A stretch of DNA of 64,000 nt from Saccharomonospora xinjiangensis XJ-54 (GCF_000258175.1 NZ_JH636049.1:3759482-3823481); one strand, 5' to 3'. Counted from the stretch's first letter, positions 42,392-51,604 are shown. Translations and numbers: made by a program. The notes: generated by a model not told the origin, from the letters alone.

Positions 42392-43738
42392 GTGGCGAGC
42401 GAGAACCCGGCCGAACCGGCGTGGCAGCGGTGGCGGCGTCCGTTGCCGACGCCGAGGCAGCAACGCAACGACATGCTCGTGGCACTGGCCGTGCTCGCCG
42501 GCGCGGCGTTCACGATCATCCTGGTCAACAGCATGGGCCTTCTGGCTTTCGGCGGGGCGCCCTCGCTGGGGGAACAGTTGGTGCTGAGTGCGGCCGTGAC
42601 CGCGCCGTTGGCGTTGCGGCGGCGGTTCCCCGTCGCGACCCTCGTCGCGGTGGGCATCCTGTTCATCGTCGTGCAGGCCCGCCACATCGGCGACAACCTC
42701 GTGCCGTCGATCGCGTTGTTCCTCGCGATCTACAGCACCGGTGCGTGGGAACGCAATCGCACCGTGGCCAAGTGGGCGCGGGTCGGGGTCATCGCGGCGA
42801 TGTTCGCCTGGCTGGGTGTGGGGGTCGTCGAGTTGCTGGTGACGCCCGCACCCGATTTTCCCGGCGCGAGCGGACCGCTCAACCCGGTGCTCGCCACGTT
42901 GCTGTACGGGCTGGCGTTCAACGTGTTGTTCTTCCTCTCCGCCTACTTCTTCGGTGAATTGGCGTGGCTTTCCGCGCGGAGGCAGGCGGAGCTCGAGCAC
43001 GGGGCCGAGCAGTTGCGCCGCTCGCAGGAGGAGAACATGCGGGGAGCACTCGTCGCCGAACGGCTGCGCATCGCGCGGGACCTGCATGACGTGGTGGCCC
43101 ACCACGTGTCGGTCATGGGAATCCAGGCAGGCGCGGCTCGCCGGGTGCTCGATTCCGACCCCGGCCTCGCGCGCACCGCGCTGGACACGGTGGAGGAGAC
43201 CGCGCGCACCGCGATCGGGGAACTACGCGGGCTGCTCGGCGTTCTGCGTGCCGAGCCCTCGGAGGGCACCTCCCCGGCAGCGCAGGAGACCCCGGCAGGC
43301 GCGTCCCACGAGGCTTCCCCCGGTCTCGACGACCTACCCGAACTGGTGGACCGCGCGCGTTCCGCGTCGCTGGACGTGACGTTCGCCGTCTACGGCGAGC
43401 GGTATCCCGTGTCGGACGGGCTCGCCTTGTCGGTGTACCGCGTGGTGCAGGAGGCGCTGACCAACGTCGTCAAGCACGCCTCGGCCCGCATCGTCGAGGT
43501 GCGGCTGCGCTATCTCGGCACCGGTGTGGAAGTGGAGATCACCGACGACGGCCGGGGCGCGCTGTCGCCGACGAAGGGTCAGGGGAGCGGCCTGGGCCTC
43601 GTGGGCATGCGCGAGCGGGTCGCCGTGCACGGCGGGGAGCTGGAGGCAGGGCCGAGGCGGAACGGCGGGTACCGTGTCCGGGCGAGCTTCCCCGAATCGA
43701 GCAGGCGCAGGGTGACGACGGGAGCCGAAGCCCGGTGA
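42392..43738 (+). CDS. Sensor histidine kinase (HisKA_3/DesK-LiaS type)
   Basis: A 448-residue membrane kinase. Five or so hydrophobic segments fill about residues 30-205. The dimerisation domain has the phospho-acceptor H232 in LRIARDLHDVVAHHVSVM, and the ATPase domain has EALTNVVKHA (N box) and DDGRG with GSGLGLVGMRERV (G boxes). It should phosphorylate the NarL-type regulator encoded 16 bases downstream. GTG 42392 is preceded by TACGTT (42379-42384), eight bases upstream, which fits a leaderless transcript; TTG 42383 is unlikely. The signal is unknown; the ABC exporter downstream is the probable target. Confidence 0.9.
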   Translation: MASENPAEPAWQRWRRPLPTPRQQRNDMLVALAVLAGAAFTIILVNSMGLLAFGGAPSLGEQLVLSAAVTAPLALRRRFPVATLVAVGILFIVVQARHIGDNLVPSIALFLAIYSTGAWERNRTVAKWARVGVIAAMFAWLGVGVVELLVTPAPDFPGASGPLNPVLATLLYGLAFNVLFFLSAYFFGELAWLSARRQAELEHGAEQLRRSQEENMRGALVAERLRIARDLHDVVAHHVSVMGIQAGAARRVLDSDPGLARTALDTVEETARTAIGELRGLLGVLRAEPSEGTSPAAQETPAGASHEASPGLDDLPELVDRARSASLDVTFAVYGERYPVSDGLALSVYRVVQEALTNVVKHASARIVEVRLRYLGTGVEVEITDDGRGALSPTKGQGSGLGLVGMRERVAVHGGELEAGPRRNGGYRVRASFPESSRRRVTTGAEAR

Positions 43739-43754
43739 GGAGGAGCGCGAATCC

Positions 43755-44465
43755 GTGAACGACACAACCGGGGCGAGGGCCGGCGACGAACGGCCGCTGC
43801 GGGTCCTCCTCGCGGATGACCAGGCTCTCGTCCGCGCGGGCTTCCGGGTCATCCTGTCGTCGGGCGAGGGCATCGAGGTGGTCGGCGAGGCCGGCGACGG
43901 CGTGCGGGCCGTCGAACTCGCCACGAGCCTTCGCGCCGATGTCGTGCTCATGGACGTCCAGATGCCGAGGCTCGACGGTTTGCGGGCCACGCGCCGCCTG
44001 CTGGGACCGTCGGGGGGTGACCATCCCACGAAGGTGATCATCCTGACGACGTTCGACCGCGAGGACTACCTGTTCGAGGCGCTGCGGGCGGGAGCGAGCG
44101 GATTCCTGCTGAAGAACGCCTCACCGGAGGATCTGATCGAGTCGGTGCACGTGGTCGCGCGAGGTGATGCCCTGCTGTCGCCCGAGGTGACGCGCAGGGT
44201 GATCGCGCGGTTCACCGCCCCGCCCGAGGCGGCATCCCCGCACCGCGCCTACCGTCCTCCCGAACTCACCGATCGGGAGTTCGAGGTGCTCTCGTTGCTG
44301 GCGAAGGGCGCGAGCAACGCCGAGATCGCGGGACAGCTCGTGCTCGGCGAGACCACGGTGAAGACGCACGTGTCGCGCATTCTCTCCAAACTGGGCCTTC
44401 GCGACCGCACACACGCCGTCGTCTTCGCCTACGAGAACGGCATCGTCACCCCGGGCGGGGCGTGA
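43755..44465 (+). CDS. NarL/FixJ-family response regulator
   Basis: A 236-residue regulator with an N-terminal receiver domain (phospho-acceptor D67 in VLMDVQMPRLDG; switch lysine in FLLKNASPEDL) and a C-terminal LuxR helix-turn-helix (LTDREFEVLSLLAKGASNAEIAGQL; VKTHVSRILSKLGLRDR). GTG 43755 follows GAGGAG. It should act on the ABC exporter genes next to it. Such kinase-regulator-NatAB sets respond to cell envelope stress or antibiotics in related bacteria, which is inference here. Confidence 0.9.
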   Translation: MNDTTGARAGDERPLRVLLADDQALVRAGFRVILSSGEGIEVVGEAGDGVRAVELATSLRADVVLMDVQMPRLDGLRATRRLLGPSGGDHPTKVIILTTFDREDYLFEALRAGASGFLLKNASPEDLIESVHVVARGDALLSPEVTRRVIARFTAPPEAASPHRAYRPPELTDREFEVLSLLAKGASNAEIAGQLVLGETTVKTHVSRILSKLGLRDRTHAVVFAYENGIVTPGGA

Positions 44466-44552
44466 TCGAGCTTCGTCCGTCTCGCGGAGGACGCCGATGA
44501 TCATTCCGGAGCCTGACGACCCGGAGGCCTCTCGCCTGCTTGACTGACCGGC

Positions 44553-45434
44553 ATGTTGACAGTGACCAGCGTCAGCCGCAGGTTCGGCGAGACCAGGGTG
44601 CTCGACGATGTGTCGTTCGAGGTGCGTCCTGGCCGGATGACGGGTTTCCTCGGCGCCAACGGCGCGGGCAAGACCACCACGATGCGCATCATCCTGGGCG
44701 TGCTCGCCGCGCACGGCGGTTCGGTGACCTGGAACGGCGAACCGGTGAGCCCGGCACTGCGGCAGCGCTTCGGATACATGCCGGAGGAACGGGGGCTCTA
44801 CCCGAAGATGAAGATCGCTGAGCAGGTCGCGTGGCTCGGCCAGCTTCACGGACTCGACAGGGACACCGCGCGGCGCAACACGGAGGCGCTGCTCGACCAG
44901 CTCGACCTCACCGAGAGGATGAACGACAAGCTGGAGGATCTCTCGCTGGGCAACCAGCAACGCGTGCAAGTGGCGGCGGCGCTCGTGCACGACCCCGTCC
45001 TGCTGATCCTCGACGAGCCGTTCTCCGGGCTTGACCCCATCGCGGTCGAGGTGGTGCTCGGTGTGCTGCGCGAGCGGGCCGCCCGAGGCGTTCCCGTGCT
45101 GTTCTCCAGTCACCAGCTCGCCGTCGTGGAGCGGCTCTGTGACGACTTGGTGATCATCTCTGGCGGTGTGATCGCCGCGAGCGGCGACAGGGAGGCACTG
45201 CGCCACCGCTACGGCACGCAGCGGTGGGAGATCGTGGTGGACTCCGACGCCGGATGGCTCCGCGATCTCGACGACGTGCGGATGATCGACCTGGACGGTC
45301 CGAGAGCGCTCTTCGAACTCGGCGACGGCACCAGCGATCAGGACGTGTTGCGTGCAGCGCTCGACAAGGGCGCCGTCCGCAGCTTCACCCCGGTGCTGCC
45401 TTCGCTTGACGAGATCTTCAAGGAGGCCATCTGA
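44553..45434 (+). CDS. ABC transporter ATP-binding protein (NatA-like)
   Basis: A 293-residue ATPase. Walker A is GANGAGKTT, the signature is LSLGNQQR as in NatA-type exporters, Walker B is LLILDEPFSGLDP, and the H-loop is FSSHQLAVVERL. A C-terminal extension of about 75 residues (DUF4162-like) follows. It powers the permease whose start overlaps its stop by one base. ATG 44553 lies 87 bases behind the response regulator gene. The transported substrate is unknown; sodium or drug export is typical of the group. Confidence 0.9.
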   Translation: MLTVTSVSRRFGETRVLDDVSFEVRPGRMTGFLGANGAGKTTTMRIILGVLAAHGGSVTWNGEPVSPALRQRFGYMPEERGLYPKMKIAEQVAWLGQLHGLDRDTARRNTEALLDQLDLTERMNDKLEDLSLGNQQRVQVAAALVHDPVLLILDEPFSGLDPIAVEVVLGVLRERAARGVPVLFSSHQLAVVERLCDDLVIISGGVIAASGDREALRHRYGTQRWEIVVDSDAGWLRDLDDVRMIDLDGPRALFELGDGTSDQDVLRAALDKGAVRSFTPVLPSLDEIFKEAI

Positions 45435-46558
45435 TGAGCACCACCACGACAGACGCGCCGGGGCAGGGGACGGCGGGCGGCACGTCGTTCGCGCAGGCGA
45501 CCCGACTCGTCGCCGAACGCGAGATCAAGTCGTTCGTGCGGTTGAAGGGTTTCTGGATCGGGCTCGGCGTCGTCATCGTCGGGCTCTTCGCGATGTCCGT
45601 GCTGCCTTCGGTGCTCGGAGGGCAGCCGAGCGTCGCTGTCGTCGGCGCCGCCGAGGTCCGTCCGGTGCTGGAGCAACTCGACGTCGAGATCGTCGAAGCG
45701 CAGGACGTCGCCGCGGCGAAGGAACTGGTTCGCTCTGAGGAGGTTGACGCGGCTGTCGTGCCCGACGCGAAGGGTGAGTCGGCGACAGGGGTGCGTGTCG
45801 TCGCACTGTCCGACCCGCCCGCCGAGATCGTGGCGGGTCTCGGCGTCGTGCCACCGGTTGACCTGCTCGAAACCTCCGAGGTGTCCAGCGGTGAGCAGAG
45901 CATCGTGGTGCTGGTGCTGGCGGTGCTGTTCGTGATGTTCGGCATGGGCGGGGTGGCCATCGCGCAGAGCACGGTGACGGAGAAGCAGACGAGGATCGTC
46001 GAGATCCTCGTGGCGACCGTGCCGGTGAGGGCGCTGCTCGCTGGCAAGATCGTGGGACACACGTTGCTGACGCTCGCTCAGGTCGTTGTCGTGGCGCTGG
46101 CCGCACCACTCGCACTGCGCGCAGGAGGGCATGGCGAGCTGCTGACCGTGGTGCTTCCCGCGCTCGGCTGGTTCGTGCCGTTCATGATTCTCGGTTTCCT
46201 CCTGCTCGCCGCGATGTGGGCTGTGGCGGGCTCGCTGGTGAGCCGTCAGGAGGATCTCGGCGCCACGATGGGACTGGCGATGATGCTCGTCATGGGCCCG
46301 TACTTCGCGGTGCTGTTCTTCTCCGACAACACGGCGGTGATGACCGTGCTGTCGTTCGTTCCCTTCTCGGCGGCCGTGGCGATGCCGGTGCGGATGTTCA
46401 CCGGTGACGCGCAGGTGTGGGAGGCGCTGGCCTCGCTCGGGCTGCTCGCCGTCACGGCATCGCTCGTGGTCATGCTCGGCGCGAGGTTGTACTCGGGTGC
46501 GCTGCTCCAGACCAGGGGCAAGGTCGCGTGGTCGAAGGCATGGGCCAGGGGAGACTGA
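45434..46558 (+). CDS. ABC transporter permease (NatB-like)
   Basis: A 374-residue membrane protein of the ABC-2 type. One membrane segment near residue 40 (WIGLGVVIVGLFAMSVLPSVL) is followed by an extracytoplasmic domain of about 100 residues and five or six segments from about residue 155 (SIVVLVLAVLFVMFGMGGVA; GWFVPFMILGFLLLAAMWAV; LAMMLVMGPYFAVLF). The conserved TEKQTRIVEILVATVPVRALLAGKI lies between segments. It forms the channel for the ATPase encoded just before it. It ends before a bidirectional terminator. Confidence 0.9.
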   Translation: MSTTTTDAPGQGTAGGTSFAQATRLVAEREIKSFVRLKGFWIGLGVVIVGLFAMSVLPSVLGGQPSVAVVGAAEVRPVLEQLDVEIVEAQDVAAAKELVRSEEVDAAVVPDAKGESATGVRVVALSDPPAEIVAGLGVVPPVDLLETSEVSSGEQSIVVLVLAVLFVMFGMGGVAIAQSTVTEKQTRIVEILVATVPVRALLAGKIVGHTLLTLAQVVVVALAAPLALRAGGHGELLTVVLPALGWFVPFMILGFLLLAAMWAVAGSLVSRQEDLGATMGLAMMLVMGPYFAVLFFSDNTAVMTVLSFVPFSAAVAMPVRMFTGDAQVWEALASLGLLAVTASLVVMLGARLYSGALLQTRGKVAWSKAWARGD

Positions 46559-46570
46559 CGGGTGAAGGAG

Positions 46571-46606
46571 AGGCGGGGTGAGCGGCCGGAGGCACTCACC
46601 CCGCCT
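46571..46606. terminator. Bidirectional terminator
   Basis: AGGCGGGGTGAG (46571-46582), 12-base loop, CTCACCCCGCCT (46595-46606): a perfect 12-base-pair stem between the convergent permease and carnitine acyltransferase genes. Confidence 0.8.
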
Positions 46607-46615
46607 TCGCGCTGA

Positions 46616-48394
46616 TCACGACTCGGGGTCGAGCAGATCCTCCAGCTCGTACACCGCTGTGGTGAGCTGGTCGGCGAACGAGGCCATCTCATCGGCCACC
46701 GAGGCCGGGGTGCTCAGGTAGATGTTGACGCGTTCGGGCAACAGCACGTACGCCACGCCGATGCAGTGGCTACTGGTCGAGCCGAAACCGAAGTACTGGA
46801 TGTGCTCCGACGGCGCCGAGCTGGTGCTGAGGTAGTCGTCCCTCATCACCGTCCAGCCCGGCGTCGAGTACAGCGGCAGGTCGGGGCTCACGCCGAGTTC
46901 GGGGCGCCTGGTCGCGACGAGCTGGAGTTCCCACAGGTGCTGTTCGGGAGCCATCCCGGCCTGGCACTCCCGTGCCCGCTCCACGTGCTTGTCGGCCGCC
47001 TCCTTCAGCGCGGCCACACGCTCATCGACGTCGGCGTCCGGATCGTCCATCACCTCGACGAACCGCACTACCTCGGGGGTGACCACCCGCATCGCCTCGG
47101 TGCGTCCCGCCCGGTACTGGCGGGTGGCGATGGACTCGTAGGTTGCGCCGACGAAACCCTTGGCACGGTTGTGAGCAAGCTGGTAGGCCAGCTGCATGAA
47201 GGCGTCGGGGGACATGCCGAGCCGCTTGATGCGGCCGGAACCCATGTCGTCGAACGACACCAGCGCCGAGGCCGTCGCCGCGGCGTAGTCGGCGAACGCG
47301 CTCGCCGAGGCAGGCACGTCGGATTTCACCGTGTCGTCGAGCGTGAACTCCACGGGGCCGACCGACGGTGTTCCCGCAGGCGAGCGGTCGGCGAGTTCCG
47401 TCGTGAGCACCGTATCGACGAACGACAGCACCGTGGTGCCGTCGAGCCCGCAGTGCTCGATGTTGATGCCTGCCGTGCCGTCGGCGAACACGACGAACGA
47501 CACCGATTTGTCGAACCAGCGGTTGCCGCTGTCACCGTGCAGCAGGTGGTCGCACGCATCCTTGACATCCGACGGAGTGTGGTCGTCGAGGCACACGCAG
47601 AACAGCGCGGTCTCCACGGTGTCGAATGCCTCGGCGTTGCCGTCGAGTCGTCGCAGCGCCTCCCTGGTCTCGGCCCACTCGGCGCGTGCCTTGGTGGTGA
47701 GGTGACCCACCGCGTACTCGGCGGGTGTGTCGCCCGCGTCGAGGATCGCGCGCAGACCGTCTTCGAGGTCGGCCACCGAATGAGGTGTGCCGCCGGGGCT
47801 CAGCACGTCCATACGGAAGACGTTGCCCTTGCGGAACACGACGATGTGCCGCGCGGGAGAGGGGCCTGGCTCCGCGTCGCTGTACGGCGCGCGGACGGTG
47901 TCCTGCTGCCTGCCGGGGATGCGGGTGGTGGAGAACAGGTACCGGACCTGTTCCATCGACAGTGGCCTGCCCCGCTGCACCACCGGTGGAATCTGTTCGG
48001 TGTCGAGCCGCAGCTTGTACTCCACTGTGGACGCGATCAGTCGGGCCGCCCTCGCCTCTTGACCGTGCTCGGACGGCTGGAAGAGGAAGAAGAAGTTGGC
48101 GTTGAGGGCGATGCGGTCGCGCCTGCCGAGGTAGCGGGAAGGCCAGAACAGGTCGAGCCAGCTGCGAGTGCCCTCGGCGTTGTCGAACTCCTCCAGCGCG
48201 GCGTGCAGGGTGCGGGCGGGGCTGTCGTCGCCAACGAACTCGGCCACCGCCTTCTCCGTGACGGCCCGCTGCTCGTCGTCCAGCAGCGGAGCGCACCACT
48301 CGAGGAACCGGGAGCAACTGTCCTCAAGGCTCGGCAGCGGCACGCGGGGGAGCTGGTCCTCGTAGGCGAACGTGGTCGGATCGGTGTGGGTCAC
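46616..48394 (-). CDS. Choline/carnitine O-acyltransferase
   Basis: A 592-residue enzyme of the carnitine acyltransferase family, which moves acyl groups between CoA and carnitine or choline; it is common in eukaryotes and rare in bacteria. The catalytic histidine is H314 in NIEHCGLDG. The substrate-binding motifs YESIATRQYRAGRTEAMR and GFGSTSSHCIGVAY are present, as is the N-terminal LPRVPLPSLEDSCSRFLEW. The length equals the mature eukaryotic enzymes without their targeting or membrane parts, so it is cytosolic. GTG 48394 is the likely start. A 2-oxoglutarate oxygenase gene precedes it by 56 bases and is likely in the same operon. Confidence 0.9.
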   Translation of the reverse strand: MTHTDPTTFAYEDQLPRVPLPSLEDSCSRFLEWCAPLLDDEQRAVTEKAVAEFVGDDSPARTLHAALEEFDNAEGTRSWLDLFWPSRYLGRRDRIALNANFFFLFQPSEHGQEARAARLIASTVEYKLRLDTEQIPPVVQRGRPLSMEQVRYLFSTTRIPGRQQDTVRAPYSDAEPGPSPARHIVVFRKGNVFRMDVLSPGGTPHSVADLEDGLRAILDAGDTPAEYAVGHLTTKARAEWAETREALRRLDGNAEAFDTVETALFCVCLDDHTPSDVKDACDHLLHGDSGNRWFDKSVSFVVFADGTAGINIEHCGLDGTTVLSFVDTVLTTELADRSPAGTPSVGPVEFTLDDTVKSDVPASASAFADYAAATASALVSFDDMGSGRIKRLGMSPDAFMQLAYQLAHNRAKGFVGATYESIATRQYRAGRTEAMRVVTPEVVRFVEVMDDPDADVDERVAALKEAADKHVERARECQAGMAPEQHLWELQLVATRRPELGVSPDLPLYSTPGWTVMRDDYLSTSSAPSEHIQYFGFGSTSSHCIGVAYVLLPERVNIYLSTPASVADEMASFADQLTTAVYELEDLLDPES

Positions 48395-48450
48395 GGTGTC
48401 CTCGGAGTTTCTCGGAGTTTGCTCACGTCGGTCTGTCGTGTTGTCGCGGG

Positions 48451-49329
48451 TCAGTCCAGCAGCCGGTCGCTCCTGACGGCTCGCCCCTCGGCCGCGACGT
48501 GGGTTTCGGTGACGCGGCCGAAGAGCTGGCGGGTGCGGGCGATACTGCCCACCACACCGGGCTTCGCGCTGTAGGCGAAGATCGCCGTGTGCCGTTCGGT
48601 CTCGCCCTCGACGGGGGTTACCCGATGCAGGGCGAAGCGGCCCCGGAACAGTTGCAGATCGCCGGTGCGCAGCGGCAGGCTGCGCACCAGGTGCCGCCCT
48701 TCACCGTTCAACACGGCGCGGACGTCGGCCGCGTTCTCCTCGTCCCGCGTGCGGATACCGGGGCAGTACTCGAAAACACCACCTGCGTCGGGTGCCTGGG
48801 TGAGGAGGGACACGGCGAACTCGTTGGTGTCGAAGTGCCACGGGTGGTCCATACCGGGACGCACAACGTTGAGCACCAGCGCGGCGAGCGGGTCAGCGAG
48901 TTCGTGGATCTCACCAAGCCCGAAGCAGGCGGCGAGGAAGCCTTGCAGGTGCGGGTCGGTGTAGAGCCGGTGAATGATCGTCTCGGCTGGGATGCGGTCG
49001 CGGGCGACGAAGGCGTTGCGGCGCCGCAGCGTGATCCGTGCGGGGTGGTCGTGGGGAAACTCCGTCTCGACGCGTTCTCTCGGAAGGTTGTAGGCGTTGA
49101 CGGTCTCGGCGTCGTAGTGCGCGAGCGGTGCCATCGCCGCACCTTCCCTGCGCAGGGTGTCGTGGTGGGCGGGGCGGACGAAGTCGCTCAGCACGCTACA
49201 GCCGTCGCGGGCGAGGTCGGCCCGCACCGTCTCGACCGCGTCGAGCCAGGCGCGGCTTCCGGGGTGGGACAGCGGATACCGCTGCGTGTCCACCACCTGC
49301 TCGACCGCCGGGGCGACAGATGCGCTCAT
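48451..49329 (-). CDS. 2-oxoglutarate/Fe(II)-dependent oxygenase (phytanoyl-CoA hydroxylase-like)
   Basis: A 292-residue enzyme. The iron ligands are H165 and D167 in PWHFDTNEF and H235 in FRGRFALHRVTP; R246 in ERHTAIFAYS should hold 2-oxoglutarate. The jelly-roll core fits the phytanoyl-CoA dioxygenase (PhyH)/HalD-like group. The substrate is unknown. ATG 49329 follows GAGGAAA. It lies 56 bases before the carnitine acyltransferase gene on the same strand, which suggests a substrate related to carnitine or an acyl ester, but it does not resemble gamma-butyrobetaine hydroxylases in its motifs. Confidence 0.8.
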   Translation of the reverse strand: MSASVAPAVEQVVDTQRYPLSHPGSRAWLDAVETVRADLARDGCSVLSDFVRPAHHDTLRREGAAMAPLAHYDAETVNAYNLPRERVETEFPHDHPARITLRRRNAFVARDRIPAETIIHRLYTDPHLQGFLAACFGLGEIHELADPLAALVLNVVRPGMDHPWHFDTNEFAVSLLTQAPDAGGVFEYCPGIRTRDEENAADVRAVLNGEGRHLVRSLPLRTGDLQLFRGRFALHRVTPVEGETERHTAIFAYSAKPGVVGSIARTRQLFGRVTETHVAAEGRAVRSDRLLD

Positions 49330-49697
49330 GGGGTTTCCTCTCCACACGCCGATGCCGTCGGGCAGCTCAACGAACTGTAGACCAATCGGTTACCGACTGT
49401 GGCGGAGATCAACCTCACGCGACGGGGTGCGTGCTCCGGGGAAGCACGGACAGCGGCTCGTGGAAAGGCTGGCAGAAGTACCGATGCCGAGGAGTGGCGG
49501 TCGGTGCGTGGTCACTCCTGCCAGCCTGCCGGCCCGGGGGAGGTCGGAGGTGGTTCCACCGGACCGGATGCGATCGACGCTAGAACGTGGTCGGCGGTCA
49601 GGGGAAGGGAATGTGCCAGTGCGGCACAGGTTGTGCCATTCAGGCAAAACCCCTTCACACCGTGGCAGGTTGACTACTCTGGTTCCACCAACTGTGC
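49330..49697. other. Divergent spacer between the oxygenase and XRE-TPR genes
   Basis: About 370 bases. On the left, near the oxygenase gene, the sequence ACCAATCGGTTACC (about 49381-49394) resembles a TetR-type operator but is imperfect. On the right are the TGTGCC/GGCACA element and a promoter for the XRE-TPR gene. No gene is convincing. Confidence 0.4.
49612..49680 (+). promoter_or_regulatory. Alternating TGTGCC/GGCACA element and promoter of the XRE-TPR gene
   Basis: TGTGCC (49612-49617), GGCACA (49623-49628) and TGTGCC (49632-49637) alternate in orientation, giving two overlapping palindromes with spacers of 5 and 3 bases. TTCACA (49653-49658), 16 bases, TACTCT (49675-49680) form a promoter whose start would lie close to ATG 49698. 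Confidence 0.5.
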
Positions 49698-51098
49698 ATG
49701 GAGTGTCGGGGGTGCGCTGTGCCGGAGGGGTGGTCGTCCTCTCTGTGGGACGCCGCGAGCCGAGGAGACTACGCGGCCGTGCTGCGCCGTGCGCGCGAGG
49801 AACTCGGCTGGTCTCAGGGCAGGCTCGGCGAGAAGTTCGGCTGTTCCGCCTCCACGATCTCTCGTTTCGAGAACGGCCGAAGGGGACTTCGTGATGTCGC
49901 CGTGTTGCGCAGGTTCGCCACCGTTCTCGGACTTCCGGCCGAAGCGTTCGGGCTCACCACGGCACAGCGAGCACAGCATGATCGGCCTGTCGCCACGGGA
50001 GCGCCGACGCGGATCTCTAGGGTGAACACCGATCGGGGCCAGGAAGGGGACGGTCACGTGCGACGACGTGCATTCCTGCTCGCGGCGGGACTCGCGGGCA
50101 CCGCGGTGACCGCACCCGGCGCCTTCGCCTCGGCGGGAACCGAGATCGATCCTGCGGCGTTTTTAGCCGCCCGGCTGGAAAGCGTCCTGCTCGACCCCGC
50201 CGAGCCGGAACCCGGCACTGCGTCACCTGCCGCCGTGCACACGGCGCTGGCGTCCGCACGGGAGACGTTCCACGCCTGCCGGTATGTCGAACTCGCCACC
50301 CACCTGCCCGAATTGATTACCAGGACGGAAGCGTTGCTGCGGCGGCGAGGGGATGCCCCGGCGGCGCGGCTGGTGGCCTCGTCGTACAACCTCGCGACGC
50401 GGGCACTGCTGAAGCTGGAGGCGAGCGGACTGGAATGGGTCTCGGCCGACCGGGCCCTGCGCGCCGCGTCCGACGCCGACGATCCGCTCGTGCTCGCCGA
50501 GGCGACGCGCCTGCTCGGCTCGGTGTGCCGCAGGGCAGGGCACCACGAGCGCGCGCGGACACTCACGTTGAGCGCGGCGGAACAGCTGCGGATCGGGGGC
50601 GCAGACCCCGACCCCCGGCATCTCGCGCTCCACGGGGTGCTGCTGTGTTCCGCCGGATACGCGGCCGCGCGCGGCGGTGACAGCGACCGCGCGACGGACC
50701 TCCTCGACGAGGCCGACGCCACCGCGCAGCGCCTTTCCGCGCATCCGGCGCAGCGGGCCGCGCTGTCGGCCAACGTGGTGAGCCACCGGGTTTCCGCGCA
50801 TTACGTGCTCGGCAACGCGGGCACCGCGCTGCACCATTCGCAGGCCGCCCGCCTCGGCGAGTTCCCCGATACCGAACGCCGTGCGCGCTTCCTCGTGGAC
50901 GTGGCGCTGTGCCTCGCTCAGTGGGACAAACCCGAACGCGCGTTCCAGACCCTGCTCGCCGCGGAACGTGCCGCGCCGGGCGAGGTACGCACCCGTGCGG
51001 CGGTCCGCAGGCTGGTGTCGGATCTGCTTCACCACCCTCGGCAGGCGGCCTTGCCCGGCATCCGCAGGCTTGCGGCGCGAACCTACGCGCTGGATTAA
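49698..51098 (+). CDS. XRE-family regulator with a TPR-like helical domain
   Basis: A 466-residue protein. The helix-turn-helix is at about 25-85 (LRRAREELGWSQGRLGEKFG; SASTISRFENGRRGLRDVAV). After a linker with a small hydrophobic stretch (about 127-148, RRRAFLLAAGLAGTAVTAPG, which looks like a Tat-type relic) comes a helical array of TPR type to the end. Such XRE-TPR proteins in actinomycetes control development or secondary metabolism, sometimes in answer to peptides. ATG 49698 fits the promoter upstream; GTG 49719 is the alternative. The gene is followed by a tandem repeat array. Confidence 0.8.
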   Translation: MECRGCAVPEGWSSSLWDAASRGDYAAVLRRAREELGWSQGRLGEKFGCSASTISRFENGRRGLRDVAVLRRFATVLGLPAEAFGLTTAQRAQHDRPVATGAPTRISRVNTDRGQEGDGHVRRRAFLLAAGLAGTAVTAPGAFASAGTEIDPAAFLAARLESVLLDPAEPEPGTASPAAVHTALASARETFHACRYVELATHLPELITRTEALLRRRGDAPAARLVASSYNLATRALLKLEASGLEWVSADRALRAASDADDPLVLAEATRLLGSVCRRAGHHERARTLTLSAAEQLRIGGADPDPRHLALHGVLLCSAGYAAARGGDSDRATDLLDEADATAQRLSAHPAQRAALSANVVSHRVSAHYVLGNAGTALHHSQAARLGEFPDTERRARFLVDVALCLAQWDKPERAFQTLLAAERAAPGEVRTRAAVRRLVSDLLHHPRQAALPGIRRLAARTYALD

Positions 51099-51114
51099 CA
51101 ACGGCCTGGCAGCC

Positions 51115-51177
51115 GTGTCCGCAGTTCCCGCACGCGTGTCCGCAGTTCCTGTACGCGTGTCGGCACTTCCCGCACCC
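51115..51177 (+). repeat. Tandem 21-nt intergenic repeat, copy C
   Basis: Three units in register: 51115-51135, 51136-51156 and 51157-51177, each beginning GTGTCCGCA or GTGTCGGCA and ending GCACGC, GTACGC or GCACCC. A degenerate fourth follows. The array starts 16 bases after the stop of the XRE-TPR gene and has the same direction. Confidence 0.8.
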
Positions 51178-51284
51178 GGATCCGCAGCGGACCCGAGGCT
51201 TCGCCCTTCGCCCTTGCCCTTAGCCCTTAGCCGTTCGCCCTGAGCTTCGGACAAGCGAGGTGCCCGTGCTGATCGGTTAGCCAC

Positions 51285-51604
51285 TCGCCATCCTGCGGCG
51301 CCGCTCGTGCTGGAGCGCACGCCGCTCGGACCGTCTGTGGCGCTCGCCGACGAACTGTGCGGGCTCCTCGCCTCGTCCGGTGTCCCCGCCGACGACGTTC
51401 TGGGACGTGCGTACGCGATCACGGCGACGGTGGCGGGGCACGCCATCGCTTTCGAGAACGCACGTGGTGCGGGCCAGGGTTACGAGGCGGTGGACCTGTC
51501 CTCGTCGCCACACCTCGCCGCGGCTGTCAGCCGGTTCGCGGGTGAGGCGGCCGGAGGTCGTCCGCCGCGGCGTGATGTCGTTGGCGGGCGTGACGGCGCG
51601 TTAG
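51285..51604 (+). pseudogene. C-terminal remnant of a TetR-family regulator
   Basis: The frame reads HPAAPLVLERTPLGPSVALA, DELCGLLASSGVPADDVLG, AYAITATVAGHAIAFENARG and VDLSSSPHLAAAVSRF, which is the C-terminal ligand domain of a TetR regulator. The N-terminal helix-turn-helix is missing. Near 51540 the frame shifts, and the expected ending appears in another frame (VRRGVMSLAGVTAR) with a stop at about 51604. It is a fragment that cannot bind DNA. It overlaps the end of the convergent MarR gene. Confidence 0.65.
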
